A DNA stretch of 64,000 nucleotides from Roseovarius bejariae (GCF_009669325.1 NZ_SZWE01000002.1:434001-498000); one strand, 5' to 3'. Shown: positions 21,172-29,482, counted from the first letter of the stretch. Notes: generated from the sequence alone by a model not told the origin. Made by a program: numbers and translations.

Positions 21172-21191
21172 GGGGCGGCGTGTCCCGCCCC
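21172..21191. repeat. GC hairpin GGGGCGG/CCGCCCC
   Basis: A 7-bp perfect stem with a six-base loop (CGTGTC) in the 213-base gap between the VOC gene and the HNH gene. No T-run follows, so its role is unclear. The rest of that gap holds promoter-like AT-rich sequence but no gene I can support. Confidence 0.4.
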
Positions 21192-21234
21192 GGAGCTTTA
21201 AACGAGGCTTTGCCGGGTGGGAGACAGATTGACC

Positions 21235-21819
21235 ATGGATGGGGATTTCAGAACAGAGTTCGTCAGGGAGCCAGCGGCGCTCAAGCAGCATCCCGCGCTG
21301 GTGCTGAATGCCGATTACAGGCCCTTGTCCTACTATCCCTTGTCGCTCTGGCCGTGGCAGGATGCGGTGAAGGCGGCCTACCTCGATCGTGTTGATATCG
21401 TTGCAGAATATGACGACACGGTCCGAAGCCCGAGTACGGTGATACGGATACCGAGCGTGGTTGTCCTGAGAGATTACGTCAAACCCCAAAAGCGCGTGGC
21501 CTTCACGCGCTTTAATTTATTCTTAAGGGATGAATTCCGCTGTCAGTACTGCGGGGCGAAGGGGGATTTGACCTTTGACCACGTGGTGCCGCGGGCCAGC
21601 GGCGGGATCACCAGTTGGGAAAACGTGGTCGCGGCCTGTTCCCCGTGTAATTTACGCAAGGGGTCCAAGAGCTTACGGCAAGCGAACATGGCCTTGCAGA
21701 AGCCGCCGCGCGCGCCGGGGGCGGAGCAGTTACGCAACCTTGGCCGGAAATTCCCGCCCAACCACCTGCACGAAAGCTGGCTTGATTTCCTGTATTGGGA
21801 CGCCGAATTGGAAGCCTGA
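21235..21819 (+). CDS. HNH endonuclease-domain protein
   Basis: A 194-residue protein with an N-terminal domain (PALVLNADYRPLSYYPLSLWPW) and a C-terminal HNH nuclease module: CQYCG, then LTFDHVVPRASGGITSWENVVAACSPCNLRKGSK. This gives the two CxxC zinc knuckles and the catalytic His-Asn-Asn/His set. Similar stand-alone HNH proteins are widespread in Rhodobacterales and their role is unknown; no methylase partner is adjacent, so a restriction role is not supported. Start taken at the ATG at 21235; GTG 21217 is possible. Confidence 0.8.
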   Translation: MDGDFRTEFVREPAALKQHPALVLNADYRPLSYYPLSLWPWQDAVKAAYLDRVDIVAEYDDTVRSPSTVIRIPSVVVLRDYVKPQKRVAFTRFNLFLRDEFRCQYCGAKGDLTFDHVVPRASGGITSWENVVAACSPCNLRKGSKSLRQANMALQKPPRAPGAEQLRNLGRKFPPNHLHESWLDFLYWDAELEA

Positions 21820-21825
21820 GACGGG

Positions 21826-21910
21826 TTTCGTACGACTCGTACGTTTTGGACGCGCGTTTTGTACGAAAATCCAAGGGGCGAGCGCGAGAAACGTACAAGT
21901 TGTACGAAAA
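21826..21910. repeat. Tripartite GTACGA palindrome element, copy A
   Basis: Three palindromic cores in 85 bases: CGTACGACTCGTACG at 21829-21843, TTTTGTACGAAAA at 21857-21869, and CGTACAAGTTGTACG at 21892-21906. The same three kinds of core in the same order, read on the other strand, form copy B at 42007-42084. Copy A opens the 412-base gene-free stretch between the HNH gene and the GTA cluster. Confidence 0.7.
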
Positions 21911-21935
21911 TGCCGGCGGTCGCTCCTGAGCCGGG

Positions 21936-21955
21936 GCCCCGGTCAGGCCCGGGGC
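21936..21955. repeat. GC palindrome, second copy
   Basis: GCCCCGG-TCAGG-CCCGGGGC, the same as the palindrome at 4219-4239 but for one missing G in the left arm. It has no T-run. Together with the copy after lpxB it looks like a member of a dispersed GC-rich palindromic family of the sort common between alphaproteobacterial genes. Confidence 0.5.
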
Positions 21956-22042
21956 GGATGGTTTGAGCGACAGTGCGGCTTGAAAGACGGTGCGCGATGA
22001 ATGTGCCCCCACGGTCAGGGCTTCTGCGTGAGCCGGGCGGTG

Positions 22043-22089
22043 CCGAAGTCTTGAAAAGACTTCGGTCCGATTTCTTTTGAAGAAATCGG
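22043..22089. repeat. Tandem perfect hairpins upstream of the GTA cluster
   Basis: Two adjacent 10-bp perfect stems, each with a three-base loop and one base between them: CCGAAGTCTT-gaa-AAGACTTCGG at 22043-22065 and CCGATTTCTT-ttg-AAGAAATCGG at 22067-22089. They share the CCGA...TCGG outer and CTT/AAG inner ends. They lie 143 bases before GTA g1. No T-run follows. Function unknown. Confidence 0.6.
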
Positions 22090-22135
22090 CTTTGTCCGGG
22101 TTCGCCCCCCCACCGTACGCCCTGCCTACCACCTT

Positions 22136-22150
22136 TTAACCTTTCGCTAA
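22136..22150. promoter_or_regulatory. Candidate CtrA box upstream of GTA g1
   Basis: TTAA-N7-CTAA, one mismatch from TTAA-N7-TTAA, with the first half reading TTTTAACC. It lies 82 bases ahead of the g1 start, in the only sizeable non-coding region upstream of the GTA genes. CtrA is known to be needed for GTA expression in R. capsulatus; direct binding here is an inference. Confidence 0.5.
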
Positions 22151-22231
22151 GATAACCGATCTCGCTGGAAGGGGCGGGATCGCTGCCTCTCTTGTCCGGG
22201 GAAAAGACAAGCAACATGAGGCAGAGCGAAC

Positions 22232-22588
22232 ATGGTCTTGATCACCCCCGACGACGGGCCCACGGGCCTGACGACGTCTATCCGGTCGCTGGAGCGCCAA
22301 CTGGCGGACATGCGCGACGAACTGGAGGCGAAATACGAGCAGCTCAGGGCTGGGGATCTGAGCAATTTGAAGGATGGCGCGAAGGCCACCGCCGAGATTC
22401 GGCAATGGTTGAAGATCGCCTTGGAAGCGGAGGTGCAACTTGAAAAGCATCGAAAAAAAGAAAAGGGCATCGTCCATGATTACGCCCTCGACTTCGACGC
22501 AGCACGGACTGCGATCGGGTGCCGCCTGGATCGCCTCAGAAGGGCCAGATGCTCAGGACGAGTTCCTCGATGCGTTAAACGAAGGTGA
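22232..22588 (+). CDS. g1: GTA gp1, small terminase-like protein
   Basis: A 118-residue protein, first gene of the gene transfer agent cluster. The N-terminal part is helical and charged (SIRSLERQLADMRDELEAKYEQLR), then KDGAKATAEIRQWLKIALEAEVQLEK, fitting the small terminase subunit that RcGTA g1 is thought to be. Its 3' end overlaps the large terminase gene by about 113 bases in another frame. A weak ribosome site precedes the ATG. Homology by position and length; the fold is inferred. Confidence 0.75.
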   Translation: MVLITPDDGPTGLTTSIRSLERQLADMRDELEAKYEQLRAGDLSNLKDGAKATAEIRQWLKIALEAEVQLEKHRKKEKGIVHDYALDFDAARTAIGCRLDRLRRARCSGRVPRCVKRR

Positions 22589-23852
22589 ACTTCTGGCGCT
22601 GCCCTATCTGTTCGAGTTCTGGGCGTTGGAGCACCAGTTGCCGCCCGAGGGCGATTGGCGGGCCTGGGTCATCATGGGCGGGCGCGGCGCGGGGAAGACC
22701 CGCGCCGGGGCCGAATGGGTGCGCACGCAGGTGGAAGGGGCGACGCCGCTTGCGCCGGGGCGCTGTCGGCGGTTGGCCTTGGTAGGGGAAACCATGGACC
22801 AGGTGCGCGATGTGATGATCTTTGGCGAAAGCGGGATTATGGCCTGTTCGCCGCCGGACCGGCGGCCCGTCTGGCAGCCGACGCGCAAGCGGTTGTTGTG
22901 GCACAACGGGGCCACGGCGCAGGTGTATTCCGCGCATGACCCCGAGGCGTTGCGCGGGCCGCAGTTTGACGGCGCTTGGGTGGATGAACTGGCCAAGTGG
23001 AAGCGGGCGCGCGAGACATGGGACATGTTGCAGTTCGGCTTGCGGTTGGGGGAGCATCCGCAGGTCTGCGTGACCACCACGCCGCGCAATGTGGGCGTGT
23101 TGAAAGAGGTCGTGGCGCAGGAGAGCACGGTTGTCACCAGTGCGCCCACCGAGGCCAACAGGGCCTATCTGGCGCAGTCTTTCCTTGACGAAGTGCGCAC
23201 GCGCTATGCCGGGACGCGATTGGGGCGTCAGGAATTGGAGGGCGTGTTGCTGGACGAGGCCGAGGGCGCACTTTGGACCACGCGGATGTTGGAAGCCTTG
23301 CAGGTGGACGACCTGCCCGAGCTGGACCGGGTGGTGGTGGCGATCGACCCGCCGGTAACCGGGCGCGAGGGATCGGACGAGTGCGGGATCGTGGTGGCGG
23401 GGGCCGTCACCCAAGGCCCGGTGCAGGATTGGCGGGCCTATGTCCTGGCCGATTGCAGCATCGGGGCGGCGAGCCCGTCGAGTTGGGCCAATGCCGCCAT
23501 TCGCGCGATGGAGCAATTCGGCGCCGAGCGCTTGGTGGCCGAGGTGAACCAGGGCGGGGATCTGGTGGCGCAGGTCATCCGGCAGGTGGACCCGTTGGTG
23601 CCGGTAAAGAGCGTTCATGCCAGCCGGGGCAAGGTGACCCGGGCAGAGCCTGTGGCCGCTTTGTACGAGCAGCGGAGGGTGTTCCATGCGCGGGGCCTGG
23701 GCGATCTGGAGGACCAGATGTGCGCGATGACGGCGCAGGGGTTCGAAGGCAAGGGCAGCCCCGACCGGGTGGATGCGCTGGTTTGGGCCTTGCATGAGGT
23801 GATGATCGTGCCGGCGGCCAAGTGGCGGCGCCCGAGGGTGCGCGCGGTCTGA
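22476..23852 (+). CDS. g2: GTA gp2, large terminase (TerL)
   Basis: The DNA-packaging motor and headful nuclease of the GTA particle, 458 residues. The ATPase domain has Walker A GGRGAGKT near residue 68 and a Walker B-like hydrophobic strand ending in Asp-Glu (FDGAWVDELAKW). The C-terminal RNase H-like nuclease has VVVAIDPPVTGREGSDECG and VAEVNQGGDLV. GTA terminases package host DNA at random rather than a specific genome. Start at ATG 22476 or TTG 22440; both lie inside g1. Confidence 0.92.
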   Translation: MITPSTSTQHGLRSGAAWIASEGPDAQDEFLDALNEGELLALPYLFEFWALEHQLPPEGDWRAWVIMGGRGAGKTRAGAEWVRTQVEGATPLAPGRCRRLALVGETMDQVRDVMIFGESGIMACSPPDRRPVWQPTRKRLLWHNGATAQVYSAHDPEALRGPQFDGAWVDELAKWKRARETWDMLQFGLRLGEHPQVCVTTTPRNVGVLKEVVAQESTVVTSAPTEANRAYLAQSFLDEVRTRYAGTRLGRQELEGVLLDEAEGALWTTRMLEALQVDDLPELDRVVVAIDPPVTGREGSDECGIVVAGAVTQGPVQDWRAYVLADCSIGAASPSSWANAAIRAMEQFGAERLVAEVNQGGDLVAQVIRQVDPLVPVKSVHASRGKVTRAEPVAALYEQRRVFHARGLGDLEDQMCAMTAQGFEGKGSPDRVDALVWALHEVMIVPAAKWRRPRVRAV

Positions 23853-23932
23853 TTTATTTTTCTTAAACTTTTAGGGGTCTGGTGGCTTTCGACGACGCGG
23901 AATGGCCGAAGACCCAAGGAGTGGAGCCGAGA

Positions 23933-25147
23933 ATGATACTGGATTTCTTCAGACAGGGCGGGGCAGCGCCCGCAGCGCCGGAACAAAAGGCAAGTGCCGC
24001 GGCGCCGGTGATGGCCTGGCACGGGGCGGGGCGTGTGGCCTGGAGCCCGCGGGACACGGTGTCGCTGACGCGGACGGGCTATGCCGGGAACCCGGTGGTG
24101 CATCGCTGTGTCAAGCTGGTGGCGGAGGCCTGCGCGGGCCTGCCGATGGTCATGACCGGGGCCGGGGGGGCGTATGAGGCGCATCCCGTCAAGGATTTGC
24201 TGGCGCGGCCCAACGGGGCGCAGGCGGGGGCCGAGATGCTGGAGGCGCTTTATGCGCAGTTGATCCTGACCGGCAATGCCTATGTCGAGGCTGTGGGGGC
24301 GCCGGGGGCTGTGCCAGTTGAGCTGCATGTGCTGCGTTCGGACCGGATGAGTGTTGTTCCGGGCGGCGATGGCTGGCCCGTGGGTTATGAATATGCGGTG
24401 GGCGGGCGCAAGCATCGCTTTGCCGTCGAGGAGGGGATTTCGCCGGTCTGCCATGTGAAGGGGTTTCATCCGCAGGATGATCATTACGGGCTGTCGCCAT
24501 TGCAGGCGGCGGCGCAGGCCCTGGATGTGCATAACGCGGCGAGCCGGTGGTCGAAGGCTTTGCTGGACAATGCGGCGCGGCCCTCGGGGGCGATTGTCTA
24601 TCGCGGGGCCGAGGGGCAGGGGACGCTTTCCACGGATCAATATGACCGTCTGGTGAGCGAGATGGAGAGCCATCATCAGGGCGCGCGCAACGCCGGGCGG
24701 CCGATGCTGTTGGAAGGGGGCTTGGATTGGAAGCCGATGGGCTTTTCGCCCTCGGACATGGAGTTCCAGAAAAGCAAGGAGGCGGCGGCGCGGGAGATCG
24801 CCCTGGCCTTCGGGGTGCCGCCGATGTTGTTGGGGATTCCGGGCGATGCGACCTATGCCAATTACCAGGAGGCGAACCGGGCGTTTTACCGCCTGACAGT
24901 GCTGCCCATGGCGGGGCGCGTGGCGGGGAGCCTTGCGCATTGGCTGGGCCGTTATACCGGCGAGGTGATCGAGATGCGGCCCGATATCGAGCAGGTCACG
25001 GCGCTTGCGCATGAGCGCGAGGCGCAGTGGCGGCGCGTGGCGGGGGCCGATTTCCTGAGCCGGGAGGAAAAGCGCCGGATGCTGGGCCTGCCGCCCTTGG
25101 CGGAGAGTGAGGTGGCCGAGGCCGACCGTGACGAGGGGCAGGCATGA
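23933..25147 (+). CDS. g3: GTA gp3, portal protein (HK97 type)
   Basis: A 404-residue protein forming the dodecameric portal at the capsid vertex through which DNA is pumped. HK97-portal landmarks include AGNPVVHRCVKLVAEACAGLP near the start, then LLARPNGAQAGAEMLEALYAQ and the late FGVPPMLLGIPGDATYANYQEA. An upstream in-frame start at 23882 is possible, but MILDFFRQG at 23933 fits the family better. The stop overlaps g3.5 (ATGA). Confidence 0.92.
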   Translation: MILDFFRQGGAAPAAPEQKASAAAPVMAWHGAGRVAWSPRDTVSLTRTGYAGNPVVHRCVKLVAEACAGLPMVMTGAGGAYEAHPVKDLLARPNGAQAGAEMLEALYAQLILTGNAYVEAVGAPGAVPVELHVLRSDRMSVVPGGDGWPVGYEYAVGGRKHRFAVEEGISPVCHVKGFHPQDDHYGLSPLQAAAQALDVHNAASRWSKALLDNAARPSGAIVYRGAEGQGTLSTDQYDRLVSEMESHHQGARNAGRPMLLEGGLDWKPMGFSPSDMEFQKSKEAAAREIALAFGVPPMLLGIPGDATYANYQEANRAFYRLTVLPMAGRVAGSLAHWLGRYTGEVIEMRPDIEQVTALAHEREAQWRRVAGADFLSREEKRRMLGLPPLAESEVAEADRDEGQA

Positions 25148-25389
25148 GCCCGGCGATGGGAGAGGATGGCGCGCGCTATGGTTTCGAGGCCTTCGATTGC
25201 GCGCCGGCGTTGCGGCTGGAGGCGCATGAGCGGGTCTCGACCCTGCGCAACGAGGCCATGGTGCAGCGGCTGGAGAAGATCGAGGAGATGTTGGAGCGAC
25301 TGGAAAAGCGGCTTTGGCTGGCGGTCTATGGCGTGGTCGGCGCGATACTGGCGCAGGCGTTTCAGCCCTTGCTGGCGGCGTTGCCGTGA
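25144..25389 (+). CDS. g3.5: GTA gp3.5, small protein with one hydrophobic helix
   Basis: An 81-residue protein with an N-terminal soluble part, a charged coiled-coil stretch (VQRLEKIEEMLERLEKRLW) and a C-terminal hydrophobic helix (LAVYGVVGAILAQAFQPLL). It occupies the g3.5 position of RcGTA between portal and protease. Its role in particle assembly is not established. The ATG overlaps the portal stop by four bases, so translation is likely coupled. Confidence 0.8.
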   Translation: MSPAMGEDGARYGFEAFDCAPALRLEAHERVSTLRNEAMVQRLEKIEEMLERLEKRLWLAVYGVVGAILAQAFQPLLAALP

Positions 25390-25422
25390 GTGTTCGGGCT
25401 TGGAACTGGGGATGAGGAAAGG

Positions 25423-25989
25423 ATGAGCGAGATGCAGGATCAATGGGGCTTGGAGCACAAGTTCTGCCGGTTAGGTGAGGAGATCTCCGTGAGCGAGAAT
25501 GCGGTGATCGAAGGCTATGCGAGCCTGTTCGGCAGTCGCGACCGGGGCGGTGACGTGGTGGCCAAGGGGGCCTATGGCGCATCGCTGACCAAGCTGGGCA
25601 AAGAGGGGCGCGCGGTGAAGATGCTGTGGCAGCATGACCCGGCGCAGCCGATTGGCGTCTGGGACGAGGTGCGCGAGGACGGCAAGGGCCTGTATGTGAA
25701 GGGCCGGTTGCTGGACGGGGTGGAGCGCGCCCGCGAGGCCGCCGCCCTGATTGCCGCCGGGGCGATTGATGGGCTTTCCATCGGCTACCGGACGGTGAAG
25801 GCCACAAAGAATGACAAGGGCCAGCGGCTCTTGATGGAACTGGAGCTTTGGGAGGTGTCGCTTGTGACCTTCCCGATGCTGCCCAGTGCGCGGGTGGGGG
25901 CCAAGGGGGAGACCCCGGAGACGGACCAGACCTTGCGCGAACTGGCGGCGGCCTTCGAGGGCGCGCGCCGGGAGATGGCGCAAAGCTAG
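25423..25989 (+). CDS. g4: GTA gp4, prohead maturation protease
   Basis: A 188-residue HK97-family (U35) serine protease that cleaves the scaffold part of the capsid protein. It shows VIEGYASLFGSRDRGGDVVAKGAY, then MLWQHDPAQPIGVW with the catalytic His and DGLSIGYRTV with the catalytic Ser. A start at ATG 25423 behind GAGGAAAGG is preferred over GTG 25390. The following capsid gene completes the head module. Confidence 0.9.
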   Translation: MSEMQDQWGLEHKFCRLGEEISVSENAVIEGYASLFGSRDRGGDVVAKGAYGASLTKLGKEGRAVKMLWQHDPAQPIGVWDEVREDGKGLYVKGRLLDGVERAREAAALIAAGAIDGLSIGYRTVKATKNDKGQRLLMELELWEVSLVTFPMLPSARVGAKGETPETDQTLRELAAAFEGARREMAQS

Positions 25990-26028
25990 AGCGCCGCAAC
26001 ACGACCGAAACGACAGTGGGATCAAGCG

Positions 26029-27216
26029 ATGAGCAAGACCGAGGCACAGTCTCGGACCGGGGGAGATGTGTCTCCGGTCCATGAGGTGAAGTCCGCCGTG
26101 GCGGGGTTCATGACCGAGTTCAAAGGCTTTCGGGCCGAGATCGAAAACCGACTTCAACAGCAGGATGACAAAATGACCAAGTTTGAGCGTAAATCCATGG
26201 GGGCGGCTGCGGCGCGCCCGGTTCTGGCGGCGGCGGATGCCGGGGAGGCCCCGCATCAGAAGGCCTTTGATGCCTATCTGCGCAGTGGCGACGATGATGG
26301 CCTGCGCGGTCTGGAACTGGAAGGCAAGGCGATGAGCACCGCCGTTGCCGGCGACGGTGGCTATCTGGTGGATCCGCAGACCGCCGAGAGCGTGAAAAGC
26401 GTTCTGGCCTCGACCGCGTCGATCCGGGCGATTGCCAATGTGGTGCAGGTGGAAGCCACCAGCTTTGACATGCTGATTGACCACACGGATGTGGGCCATG
26501 GTTGGGCCACGGAAAGTGACCCGACCACCGAGACCGGCACGCCCACGATTGACCGGATCACCATCCCGCTGCACGAGCTGTCGGCGCTGCCCAAGGCCAG
26601 CCAACGCCTGTTGGATGACAGTGCCTTTGACATCGAAGGCTGGCTTGCTGGGCGTATTGCCGACAAGTTCGCCCGTGCCGAAGCGGATGCCTTCATCAAT
26701 GGCGATGGTGTGGATAAGCCCACCGGCTTTATGACCCATCCCAGTGTCGACAATTATGTCTGGACATGGGGCAATCTTGGCTATGTGCCGACGGGTGTGG
26801 ATGGTGATTTCGGCGGGGCCGAGGCGATCATCGACCTGGTCTATGCGCTGGGCGCGCAGTACCGCGCCAATGCGGCCTTCGTGATGAATTCGAAAACCGC
26901 AGGGGCCGTGCGCAAGCTGAAGGACAATGACGGGCGTTTCCTGTGGTCTGATGGCCTGGCCGCGGGGGAACCTGCACGCTTGATGGGTTATCCGGTGCTG
27001 ATTGCCGAGGACATGCCCGATATTGCGACCGGCGCGGATGCCATTGCCTTTGGCGATTTCAACGCAGGCTACACCGTGGCCGAGCGCCCGGACCTGCGTG
27101 TGCTGCGCGATCCGTTCAGCGCCAAGCCGCATGTGTTGTTCTATGCCACCAAGCGCGTGGGCGGTGACGTGAGCGATTTCGCTGCGATCAAGCTGTTGAA
27201 ATTCGCCACCTCGTAA
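26029..27216 (+). CDS. g5: GTA gp5, major capsid protein (HK97 fold)
   Basis: A 395-residue HK97-fold shell protein. The N-terminal 100 residues are a charged helical scaffold (delta) domain (FKGFRAEIENRLQQQDDKM), removed by gp4; the mature part begins near GKAMSTAVAGDGGYLVDPQTA. Typical late blocks are FVMNSKTAGAVRKLKDNDGRF and AIAFGDFNAGYTVAERPDL. It is followed by the longest gap of the cluster (153 bases), with a hairpin. Confidence 0.95.
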   Translation: MSKTEAQSRTGGDVSPVHEVKSAVAGFMTEFKGFRAEIENRLQQQDDKMTKFERKSMGAAAARPVLAAADAGEAPHQKAFDAYLRSGDDDGLRGLELEGKAMSTAVAGDGGYLVDPQTAESVKSVLASTASIRAIANVVQVEATSFDMLIDHTDVGHGWATESDPTTETGTPTIDRITIPLHELSALPKASQRLLDDSAFDIEGWLAGRIADKFARAEADAFINGDGVDKPTGFMTHPSVDNYVWTWGNLGYVPTGVDGDFGGAEAIIDLVYALGAQYRANAAFVMNSKTAGAVRKLKDNDGRFLWSDGLAAGEPARLMGYPVLIAEDMPDIATGADAIAFGDFNAGYTVAERPDLRVLRDPFSAKPHVLFYATKRVGGDVSDFAAIKLLKFATS

Positions 27217-27232
27217 GAGGTGAGCGATGGGG

Positions 27233-27252
27233 CGGGGGCCGGGCTGCCCCCG
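27233..27252 (+). other. Hairpin after the capsid gene
   Basis: CGGGGGC and GCCCCCG form a perfect 7-bp stem with a six-base loop, 17 bases after the g5 stop. There is no T-run, so it is more likely a 3'-end stabiliser or a partial attenuator that raises capsid transcript relative to the tail genes than a full terminator. The rest of the 153-base gap shows no gene. Confidence 0.5.
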
Positions 27253-27369
27253 TCCGTGGCGCGCGTTTTGCCGCGATTTGCGTTGTCCAGCTGCTCCCCT
27301 TCGGACGAGCAACGTGAGGCTGCGCGCGCCTGAACCACCGGAGGGGATTGGGATGTGTGGAGAGAGTCC

Positions 27370-27969
27370 ATGATGTTGATCGAAGAGACCACCTTGCCCG
27401 ATGCGGCGCTTCCGGTGGAAGAGTTCAAGGCGCATCTGCGGCTGGGCACCGGGTTTGCCGATGGCGATGTGCAGGAACCTGTTTTGATGGGGTTTCTGCG
27501 GGCGGCCATGGCGGCAATCGAGGCGCGCACCGGCAAGGTTTTGATCGAACGGGGGTTTTCCTGGACCGTGACGCGGTGGCGCGCGGCGGGGGGGCAGCCC
27601 CTTCCGGTGGCGCCGGTCACGGCGGTGACGCAGCTTTTGTTGCGCAACCGGGATGAAGAGGAAGAGGTGATTGCGCCTGCGATGTACCGGCTTGAGCCGG
27701 ATGCGCATCGGCCTGTTTTGCGCCCGGGCGGCACGGTGTTGCCCGCGATCCCCGAGGGGGGTGTGGCGGAGGTGCAGTTGAGCGCCGGGTATGCGCCGGA
27801 TTGGGCGGGCTTGCCCGCCGATCTGGGGCAGGCGGTGCTTTTGCTGGCGGCGCATTACTATGAGTATCGGCACGAAACCGCGCTGGGCGGGGGATGCATG
27901 CCCTTTGGGGTCACCAGCCTGATTGAGCGCTATCGCACCGTGCGGCTGATGGCCGGGGGCGGTGCGTGA
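27370..27969 (+). CDS. g6: GTA gp6, head-tail connector (adaptor)
   Basis: A 199-residue phage gp6-like connector that binds below the portal. The helical N-terminus LPVEEFKAHLRLGTGFADGD and the later LLLAAHYYEYRHETAL are characteristic. It corresponds to the RcGTA adaptor ring. The ATG at 27370 (MMLIEE) is chosen; another ATG three bases on and an upstream GTG at 27355 are alternatives. Its stop overlaps the g7 start. Confidence 0.87.
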   Translation: MMLIEETTLPDAALPVEEFKAHLRLGTGFADGDVQEPVLMGFLRAAMAAIEARTGKVLIERGFSWTVTRWRAAGGQPLPVAPVTAVTQLLLRNRDEEEEVIAPAMYRLEPDAHRPVLRPGGTVLPAIPEGGVAEVQLSAGYAPDWAGLPADLGQAVLLLAAHYYEYRHETALGGGCMPFGVTSLIERYRTVRLMAGGGA

Positions 27970-28307
27970 TGGGCCGGGTGCATTTGAACCGACCGCTGGT
28001 TTTGGAAGCGCCTGAGCGCGTGAGCGATGGCGCGGGCGGCCATGAGGAGACATGGGCCGCGCTGGGCACGCTATGGGCCGAAGTGCGCGCACGCACGGGG
28101 CGCGACCGGGCCGGGGAAGGCGGGGCCGTGTCGGCCACGGGGTTTCGCGTGACGGTGCGGGCGGCGCCCTTGGGGGCGGCATCACGGCCGCAAGCGAGCC
28201 AGCGGTTTCGTGACGGCACGCGCATCCTGCGGATTGAGGCGGTGGCCGAGCGGGACGCGGCGGCGCGGTTCCTGACCTGCTTTTGCGAAGAGGAGGTGGG
28301 CCTATGA
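27969..28307 (+). CDS. g7: GTA gp7, head closure (stopper) protein
   Basis: A 112-residue head-tail joining protein of the SPP1 gp16/HK97 gp7 type, mostly beta-strand, opening with GRVHLNRPLVLEAPERVSDG and GGHEETWAALGTLWAEVRARTG. It would seal the filled head before tail attachment. Start ATG overlaps the g6 stop by one base; its stop overlaps g8. Confidence 0.85.
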   Translation: MGRVHLNRPLVLEAPERVSDGAGGHEETWAALGTLWAEVRARTGRDRAGEGGAVSATGFRVTVRAAPLGAASRPQASQRFRDGTRILRIEAVAERDAAARFLTCFCEEEVGL

Positions 28308-28717
28308 GCTATGGCGCGGCGGCGGCCTTGCAGGCGGCGATTTATCAGCATTTGGCGGCGGATGCGGGCCTTGGGGGTTTGGTGGGCGATGCGATCTACG
28401 ATGCGCTGCCCAGCGGGCCATTGCCCGAGACCTATGTCACGCTCGGCCCCGAGGATGTGCGCGAGCGTGGCGATGGCACGGGCGGTGGCGCGTGGCATCG
28501 GGTGAGCGTTTCGGTGGTCACTTCGGAGGCCGGGTTTCACGGCGCGAAGGAGGTGGCGGCGGCGATCAGCGACGCCCTGACCGATGCGCAATTGAGCCTT
28601 TCGCGGGGGCGCTTGGCGGCCTTGCATTTCTATCGAGCGCGGGCGCGGCGGGAGGGGACCGGCGATATTCGCCGGATCGACCTGACCTTTCGCGCGCGTG
28701 TGGACGACACCCTTTAA
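28304..28717 (+). CDS. g8: GTA gp8, tail terminator (DUF3168)
   Basis: A 137-residue DUF3168 protein that caps the tail tube and joins it to the head. It begins MSYGAAAALQAAIYQHLAAD and has GLGGLVGDAIYDALP, then YVTLGPEDVRERGDGTGGG, the usual family pattern. The ATG overlaps the g7 stop (ATGA). Position between stopper and tube genes confirms it. Confidence 0.88.
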   Translation: MSYGAAAALQAAIYQHLAADAGLGGLVGDAIYDALPSGPLPETYVTLGPEDVRERGDGTGGGAWHRVSVSVVTSEAGFHGAKEVAAAISDALTDAQLSLSRGRLAALHFYRARARREGTGDIRRIDLTFRARVDDTL

Positions 28718-28743
28718 CCCATTGATTTCACGGGAGATGAACC

Positions 28744-29157
28744 ATGGCAGTTCAAAACGGCAAGGACCTGTTGGTCAAGATCGACCTGACCAGCGACGGC
28801 AATTTTCAGACGGTGGCGGGCCTGCGGGCGACGCGCATCAGTTTCAACGCGGAAAGCGTGGATGTGACGAGCCTTGAGAGCGCGGGCGGTTGGCGCGAGT
28901 TGCTGGCGGGGGCGGGTGTCAAATCGGCCTCGATCAGCGGGTCGGGAATTTTCCGCGACGCGGCCAGCGACGAGCGCGCGCGGCAGATCTTTTTCGATGG
29001 TGAGACCCCGGATTTCCAGGTGGTGATCCCGGATTTCGGGGTGGTCGAGGGGCCGTTCCAGGTGAGCGCGATCGAATATGCGGGCACCCATGACGGCGAG
29101 GCGACCTATGAGTTGTCGCTGGCCTCGGCGGGGCAGCTGAGTTTTACGGCGGCGTGA
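28744..29157 (+). CDS. g9: GTA gp9, major tail tube protein
   Basis: A 137-residue phage major tail protein of the TP901-1 type, forming stacked rings of the short GTA tail. The start MAVQNGKDLLVKIDL and the block ISFNAESVDVTSLESAGGWRELL are typical. A GGGAGATG ribosome site precedes the ATG, as expected for a highly expressed structural gene. It is followed four bases later by g10. Confidence 0.92.
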   Translation: MAVQNGKDLLVKIDLTSDGNFQTVAGLRATRISFNAESVDVTSLESAGGWRELLAGAGVKSASISGSGIFRDAASDERARQIFFDGETPDFQVVIPDFGVVEGPFQVSAIEYAGTHDGEATYELSLASAGQLSFTAA

Positions 29158-29161
29158 TCCG

Positions 29162-29482
29162 ATGGCGAACCCCTATGCAGGCGAGGTGGGCTTGGTGATC
29201 GACGGGCAGCGGCATGTGATGAAGCTGACCCTCGGGGCCTTGGCCGAACTGGAGGCGAGCCTTGAGGGCGACAGTCTGGTGGGCATGGTGGAGCGCTTTG
29301 AGAGCGGCGCTTTTTCCAGCCGCGATGTGCTGCGCCTGATCGTGGCGGGGCTGCGCGGCGGGGGCTGGCGCGGGCAGGCAAGTGACCTGCTGAGCGCCGA
29401 GATCGAGGGCGGGGCCATGGGCGCCGCCCGGGCCGCCGCCGAGTTGCTGGCGCGGGCCTTCATGGCGCCGGAGGGGGTATGA
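29162..29482 (+). CDS. g10: GTA gp10, tail assembly protein
   Basis: A 106-residue protein of the GTA gp10 family, probably a tail assembly chaperone. It opens with NPYAGEVGLVIDGQRHVMKL and has a helical core (GALAELEASLEGDSLVGMVER). Its stop overlaps the start of the next small gene by four bases, a coupling seen in many phage tail chaperone pairs. Confidence 0.85.
   Translation: MANPYAGEVGLVIDGQRHVMKLTLGALAELEASLEGDSLVGMVERFESGAFSSRDVLRLIVAGLRGGGWRGQASDLLSAEIEGGAMGAARAAAELLARAFMAPEGV

Noticed and set aside
21235..21819. HNH gene as part of a restriction-modification system
   Set aside because: No methyltransferase or specificity gene lies nearby; stand-alone HNH proteins of this type are common in the group.
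25471..28185. A 904-codon open frame on the minus strand across GTA g4 to g7 (and a similar 810-codon one at 23615-26047)
   Set aside because: Composition is typical of antisense shadows of GC-rich genes (His, Arg and Pro rich, no domain), and four well-supported GTA genes lie on the other strand.
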